A stretch of DNA of 64,000 bases, taken from the NCBI GenBank assembly GCA_028281665.1, contig JANQJK010000016.1, positions 124,001 to 188,000 of the forward strand, in the 5' to 3' direction. Under the pieces are notes generated by a model, which searched no databases, was not told the DNA's origin, and saw only the letters and a program-made list of their open reading frames with translations. Source of the stretch: Hyphococcus sp. Its GTDB lineage: Bacteria; Pseudomonadota; Alphaproteobacteria; Caulobacterales; Parvularculaceae. Below, piece after piece: positions 59,872 through 64,000 of the stretch; within the stretch, counting starts at the first letter, position 1; each line of letters starts with the position of its first letter. A program made the translations under genes and the position numbers.

Positions 59872-60666
59872 ATGGACGACAAACGGGATCGCGACAATGA
59901 ACGCCGCAGCGATGCGCCGTTGATTCAGCCCAAGCGACAGGGCGTGCTCGCGGACCTGCGTTCGAGTTTCCTCGCCGGGATTGTCGTCGCCGCGCCGATC
60001 GGCATCACGATTGCGCTGATCTACTGGTTCGTCACCGGGCCCATGGCGAAGCTTGACGCCTTCGTCAAACGGACGATTCCCGATCTTGGCGGCAACGCCG
60101 ATACGTTCGTACAGGTCCTGCCGGGCGTCGGCGTTCTGATCGCCGTAATCGGATTGATCATTCTCGGAACGCTCGCCAAAAACTTTATCGGCCGCTCATT
60201 CATCCGCGCAGGCGAACGGCTTGTCGATTCCGTGCCGATTGTGCGCAACCTTTATCGCTTCTTCAAAAACGTTTTTGAAACGGCGCTGCAACAATCCGAC
60301 CGGTCTTTCAAACAAGTTGCGCTCATTGAGTATCCGCGCAAGGGCGCATGGGTGATGGCGTTTGTCGTCGGCGACGGCAAGGGCGAGGTTGCAGCGAAGC
60401 TCGCGGACCAGGGCGAAGGGCTGACGGCGCTGTTCGTGCCGACCGTGCCGAACCCGACCTCCGGCTTTTTGATCTTCCTGCCGCGCGAAGACATTCGCGT
60501 CCTGTCAATGAGCGTCGAAGACGCCGCCAAAGTTGTCTTCTCTCTCGGTCTTGTTGTGCCGGAGTTCAACGACCCCGATAAGGCGGTTGATGCGCTGAAC
60601 GAGGTCGTCGACAAACTGAAAGACGAAAAACCCAGACGACGCCTGTTTTCAATCGGCGGCAAATAA
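59872..60666 (+). CDS. DUF502 family membrane protein
   Basis: The 264-residue protein has two membrane helices (about residues 29-52, FLAGIVVAAPIGITIALIYW; about 78-100, VGVLIAVIGLIILGTLAKNF) and the DUF502 core: RSFIRAGERLVDSVPIVRNL, FETALQQSDRSFKQVALIEY, TVPNPTSGFLIFLPREDIRV. GGGAGAGGAA precedes the ATG. The family has no proven function. Its stop directly abuts the convergent recG stop. Confidence 0.88.
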   Translation: MDDKRDRDNERRSDAPLIQPKRQGVLADLRSSFLAGIVVAAPIGITIALIYWFVTGPMAKLDAFVKRTIPDLGGNADTFVQVLPGVGVLIAVIGLIILGTLAKNFIGRSFIRAGERLVDSVPIVRNLYRFFKNVFETALQQSDRSFKQVALIEYPRKGAWVMAFVVGDGKGEVAAKLADQGEGLTALFVPTVPNPTSGFLIFLPREDIRVLSMSVEDAAKVVFSLGLVVPEFNDPDKAVDALNEVVDKLKDEKPRRRLFSIGGK

Positions 60667-62751
60667 TTATCCCGCGCTCAACAGTTTCACCGCATCGTCG
60701 CGGCTGAACAGGTAGAGCAGGGTCCTTAGCGCTTCGCCGCGCGGCGTTTTAAGGTCAGGGTCTTTTTCGACGATCATTTTTGCATCGTCCCGCGCTGCGG
60801 CGAGCAGTTCGCCGTGGGCGGCGATATCGGCGAGGCGAAAGCGGGGGAAGCCCGACTGCGCAGCGCCCAACAGATCGCCGGCGCCGCGCAGGCGCAAATC
60901 TTCTTCGGCGATCACAAACCCGTCTTCAGTATCGCGCAGGACCTTGATGCGCGCCTCCGCCGTCTCTCCCAGCGGCGCTTTGTAGAGGAGGATGCAGCTC
61001 GATGGTTTTTCGCCGCGGCCGACCCGCCCGCGCAGTTGATGGAGCTGGGCGAGCCCGAACCGTTCGGCGTGTTCGACGATCATGATTGTCGCGTTGGGCG
61101 CGTTAACGCCCACCTCGATCACGGTGGTCGCAATCAGGACGGCAAGCTCGCCCCGATGAAAGCGTTCCATGACGCGATCCTTGTCGCTGGCCGCCATGCG
61201 CCCGTGAATGAGGCCGACCCTGTCGCCGAAAACGGTCTTCAGGCTTTCGAACCGGTCCTCGGCGGCGGTGAGGTCGAGCATGTCCGACTCTTCAACCAGC
61301 GGGCACACCCAGTAGGCCTGGTCGCCCTTGCCGGTCGCCCGCTTGATGGCGGCCACGACCTCATCGAGGCGCGACAGGGGCGCGGCGCGCGTGTCCACGG
61401 GCCGGCGTCCGGGCGGTTTCTCCGTAATCTGACTAACATCCATGTCGCCGTAGGCGGTCAGCGCCAATGTCCGCGGGATGGGGGTTGCCGTCATCACAAG
61501 AAGATCGGGGCGGGGCCCTTTCTGCGTAAGCGCAATGCGCTGATGCACGCCGAAGCGATGTTGCTCGTCAATGACAACGAGCGCGAGGTCTTTGAACGCG
61601 ACGTCTTCCTGAAAAACCGCATGGGTGCCCACGACAATATCGATGTCGCCTGCAGCGATTGCATCGAGCTTCGTCTGCCGCGCGGCGCCTTTATCGCGGC
61701 CGGTGAGGACATCCATGGTGACGCCCGCCGCCTTGAGAAACGGTGTCAGGGATTCAAGGTGCTGGCGTGCAAGGATTTCAGTCGGCGCCATAATCGCGGC
61801 CTGTGCGCCAGCCTCAACCGCGGCCAGCGCCGCGAAAAACGCGACAATGGTTTTGCCTGAACCCACGTCGCCTTGCAGCAGGCGCACCATCCGTTCTCCG
61901 GACGCCATGTCGTCGAGAATTTCCTTGAGCGCCTGACGCTGTGCATCCGTCATGGCAAAGGGCAGCGCTTTTGCAGCCGCTGCGCGTTTATCGCCGCCGC
62001 CTTTGATGACGCGGCCGCGCGAGCGCACCCGCGCCCGGCGGATCAGAAACAGCGCCAGCTGGTTCGCCAGCAGTTCATCATAGGCAAGGCGCTGACGCAC
62101 CGGCGCAGACAAGGCGATATTGTCGGGCGTTTTCGGCCGATGGAGTTCGAGAACGGATCCTTTCCAGTCTCTCCAGCGTCGACGCTTCAGATATTCCGCA
62201 TCCTGCCATTCCGGCAGGTCCGGCGCGCGCTTCAGCGCCTCGCCAACGGCCTTGCGCATAACATTGGCGGTGAGGCCGGCGGTCAGCGGATAGACCGTCT
62301 CGTAAAGCGGCATTTCACTCTCCGCCTCCGGATCGACGATATAATCCGGGTGAGCCATCTGACGCCCCCCTTTGTATTCCTCAACCCTGCCGCTGATGAG
62401 GCGTGTTTCTCCCTCGGGCAGAATTTTTTGAAGGTAGTCGGCGCGGGCGTGAAAGAAGACCAGGGTTACGAACCCTGTATCGTCGGAGCAGATCACCTTA
62501 TAGGGCAGGCGCTTTCCCTTCGGCGGCGGATCGTGTCGGTCGATGCGCGCTCGCAGCGTCAGGATTTTGCCGGCCGGCGCGTCTGCGATTTTCGGCTGAA
62601 ACGACCGGTCGACCACATTGATCGGCGCGGTGAGGATGAGATCGACGACGCGGGGACCCGCGACGCGGTTGATCAGCGCGGCGATCTTCGGGCCCACGCC
62701 GGCAAGCGCCGTGATATCGGCAAAGAGCGGGTTGAGAATCGCAGGGCGCAT
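60667..62751 (-). CDS. recG: ATP-dependent DNA helicase RecG
   Basis: RecG remodels stalled forks and Holliday junctions. The 694-residue protein has an N-terminal wedge/OB domain (LAGVGPKIAALINRV, FVTLVFFHARADYLQKILPE). The superfamily 2 helicase motor follows: Walker A LLQGDVGSGKTIVAF, DEQH box VVIDEQHRFGVHQR, motif III MTATPIPRTLALTAYGDMDV, VIEVGVNAPNATIMIVEHAE and the GRVGRG motif. Length and layout are normal. It and DUF502 meet end to end with no gap. Confidence 0.96.
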   Translation of the reverse strand: MRPAILNPLFADITALAGVGPKIAALINRVAGPRVVDLILTAPINVVDRSFQPKIADAPAGKILTLRARIDRHDPPPKGKRLPYKVICSDDTGFVTLVFFHARADYLQKILPEGETRLISGRVEEYKGGRQMAHPDYIVDPEAESEMPLYETVYPLTAGLTANVMRKAVGEALKRAPDLPEWQDAEYLKRRRWRDWKGSVLELHRPKTPDNIALSAPVRQRLAYDELLANQLALFLIRRARVRSRGRVIKGGGDKRAAAAKALPFAMTDAQRQALKEILDDMASGERMVRLLQGDVGSGKTIVAFFAALAAVEAGAQAAIMAPTEILARQHLESLTPFLKAAGVTMDVLTGRDKGAARQTKLDAIAAGDIDIVVGTHAVFQEDVAFKDLALVVIDEQHRFGVHQRIALTQKGPRPDLLVMTATPIPRTLALTAYGDMDVSQITEKPPGRRPVDTRAAPLSRLDEVVAAIKRATGKGDQAYWVCPLVEESDMLDLTAAEDRFESLKTVFGDRVGLIHGRMAASDKDRVMERFHRGELAVLIATTVIEVGVNAPNATIMIVEHAERFGLAQLHQLRGRVGRGEKPSSCILLYKAPLGETAEARIKVLRDTEDGFVIAEEDLRLRGAGDLLGAAQSGFPRFRLADIAAHGELLAAARDDAKMIVEKDPDLKTPRGEALRTLLYLFSRDDAVKLLSAG

Positions 62752-62759
62752 CGCCGCCG

Positions 62760-63812
62760 CTAGCCGGCTTTCGCCTGCAAATCCTTGGCGGAAGTCGTGT
62801 GTTGGAACTTCAGTTTCTTGTCGGGGAAAACATAATGAAACGCGCCGTGGGACATCAGCGCGGATTCATGAAAGCCGGAAAGGATCAGCTTCAGCTTGCC
62901 GGGATAATACGCCATGTCGCCGATGCAGAATATACCGGGTACAGAGCTTTCGAACTTTTCCGTGTCGACGGCGATGCGGTTTTCCTCAAGGTATAGCCCA
63001 AACTCCGCGATTGGGCCAAGCTTCATGGTGAGGCCGTAAAAAGCGAGCACCGTATCGCACGTGATATCGAGCTGCTCGCCTTCTTTTGTTTCCGTCTCCA
63101 CGGCTTCGATCTGGCCGTTATCCCCCTTCAATCCTTTGATCTGCGTGATGCGGAGGTCGATTTTTCCCGCATCGGCGAGCGCCTGCATTTTCTCAACGCT
63201 GTCGGGCGCAGCGCGAAAGTCAGGCCGGCGATGAACGAGGGTGATTTTTTTTGCAATCGGTTCGAGGTTGATTGTCCAGTCCAGGGCGCTATCGCCGCCG
63301 CCGGCGATGACGATCGTCTTGTCACGGAATTTCTCCCGTTCGCGGACGGCAAAAAAGACGGACGATCCTTCATAGTCGTCGACACCGGGGATCGGCGGCT
63401 TTTTCGGCTGAAACGATCCGCCGCCCGCGGCAATGCATATGACCGGCGCGTCTATCGTCGTTCCCATGTCGGTGCTGATGCGCCATTTGCCCTCGTCGGT
63501 TTTGTCGACGCTGATCGCCATTTCGTTGAGGTGAAACTGTGCGCCGAACGGTTCGATCTGATCCAGCAGTTGACTCGTCAACTGTTCGCCGGAAATCGAC
63601 TTGATGGCTGGAATATCGAGGATCGGCTTTTCAGGGTAAAGCTCGATGCATTGCCCGCCGGGGCGCTCAAGAATGTCAACTACCCGCGCCCTTATCCCCA
63701 ACAGGCCCAGTTCAAAAACGGCGAACAGACCGACTGGCCCGGCGCCGATAATGATAACATCGGTTTCGTGCCGTCCGCCCGGCACCGCGGTCTCAACCAT
63801 TTTTTCAGCCAT
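62760..63812 (-). CDS. Ferredoxin-NADP reductase, thioredoxin-reductase-like (YumC type)
   Basis: The 350-residue flavoprotein has FAD motif VIIIGAGPVGLFAVFELGLL, the GGQCIELYPEKPILDIPA segment characteristic of this FNR group, and NADPH motif VIAGGGDSALDWTINL. It ends in GDMAYYPGKLKLILSGFHES. The CxxC redox pair of thioredoxin reductase is absent, as expected. The enzyme moves electrons between NADPH and ferredoxin or flavodoxin. ATG 63812 (MAEKMVET) is preferred over the upstream 63857 start, whose extension is Lys/Arg-rich. Confidence 0.9.
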   Translation of the reverse strand: MAEKMVETAVPGGRHETDVIIIGAGPVGLFAVFELGLLGIRARVVDILERPGGQCIELYPEKPILDIPAIKSISGEQLTSQLLDQIEPFGAQFHLNEMAISVDKTDEGKWRISTDMGTTIDAPVICIAAGGGSFQPKKPPIPGVDDYEGSSVFFAVREREKFRDKTIVIAGGGDSALDWTINLEPIAKKITLVHRRPDFRAAPDSVEKMQALADAGKIDLRITQIKGLKGDNGQIEAVETETKEGEQLDITCDTVLAFYGLTMKLGPIAEFGLYLEENRIAVDTEKFESSVPGIFCIGDMAYYPGKLKLILSGFHESALMSHGAFHYVFPDKKLKFQHTTSAKDLQAKAG

Positions 63813-63878
63813 CCGGTTCGCCTCGATCCGTTTCTTTGCTTTTTTAGCAAAGCGCAATTTGGCGATGACGGGAAGACG

Positions 63879-64000
63879 TTATGTGACGCCCGCAACCTCT
63901 TTCGGCGTTGCAAAAAGATCGAGCGCGGCGGCGCCCTTGCCGAAATCGGCCCAGGCGTCTGGCCCGGCGAAAGAGGCGATGGCGGCGGTGGGATACTTCT
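63879..64000 (-). CDS. C-terminal end of an unidentified protein
   Basis: The last 40 or so codons of a leftward gene enter from the right edge: KYPTAAIASFAGPDAWADFG, GKGAAALDLFATPKEVAGVT, then TAA at 63879-63881. Base use matches the backbone. Too little is present to name it. It lies 66 bases upstream of the ferredoxin-NADP reductase and may share its operon. Confidence 0.6.
   Translation of the reverse strand, partial: KYPTAAIASFAGPDAWADFGKGAAALDLFATPKEVAGVT

Noticed and set aside
60660-60670. Missing intergenic region between DUF502 and recG
   Set aside because: Abutting convergent stops are compact but not unusual; no evidence of a special overlap function.

Overview
The window is a chromosomal segment of an alphaproteobacterium. 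The evidence is the flagellar block (flgFGAH divergent from fliLM with DUF6468 and MotE-like genes), the murA-DUF2948 pair, the GC-rich codon use of the backbone and the form of the tRNAs. A marine Caulobacterales/Parvularculales/Hyphomonadaceae-like organism is my best guess; the order is not fixed by anything seen here.

Backbone, left part (1-21356). An ALDH7-type dehydrogenase C-terminus, ubiX, an mnmA-GNAT-YkgJ operon and an L-2-hydroxyglutarate-oxidase-like gene come first. Then follow tRNA-Met(CAT), a small graveyard of two decayed genes, tRNA-Thr(GGT), a thioesterase, a small gene with murA and DUF2948, and the divergent flagellar cluster (flgF-flgG-flgA-flgH leftward with a good sigma-54 site; fliL-fliM-DUF6468-motE-like-TPR rightward). 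After these lie a catalytically degenerate EAL protein, NAD kinase, EgtB, a class II aldolase-like gene and tRNA-Thr(TGT).

Genomic island (21340-42339, about 21 kb). It sits in the 3' end of tRNA-Thr(TGT) and is bounded by a perfect 17-bp repeat of the tRNA end. A P4-type integrase is at the left edge and an AlpA-like regulator at the right. It is visibly AT-richer than its surroundings. Its cargo is: (a) a probable three-gene restriction-modification-like operon (ribbon-helix-helix protein, m5C DNA methyltransferase, GHKL ATPase fused to a PD-(D/E)XK-like nuclease); (b) a large serine recombinase overlapping a VirD4/HerA-type ATPase; (c) an XRE regulator overlapping an unknown protein; (d) a short tyrosine recombinase; (e) a subtilisin-like protease; (f) a Replic_Relax-small protein-TraG-like ATPase operon facing two tiny basic proteins across a region with a 12-bp inverted repeat; (g) secreted or membrane-anchored unknowns. 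No phage structural genes, IS elements, CRISPR arrays or type IV secretion channel genes are seen, so it looks like a mobilizable integrative element with a defence cargo.

Backbone, right part (42340-64000). A FixL-like PAS kinase is cut off just after its H-box. Next come a BigR/SqrR-type ArsR repressor with a perfect 20-bp palindrome, divergent from a DUF2892-RND/MMPL-LolA-like-outer-membrane-barrel operon and a frameshifted cytochrome c. They are followed by an isoquinoline-1-oxidoreductase-like pair, a P1 (DmpA-type) peptidase, an AbgT transporter, a photolyase-cyclopropane synthase operon, a small membrane protein, galU, DUF502, recG, a ferredoxin-NADP reductase and the end of an unidentified gene.
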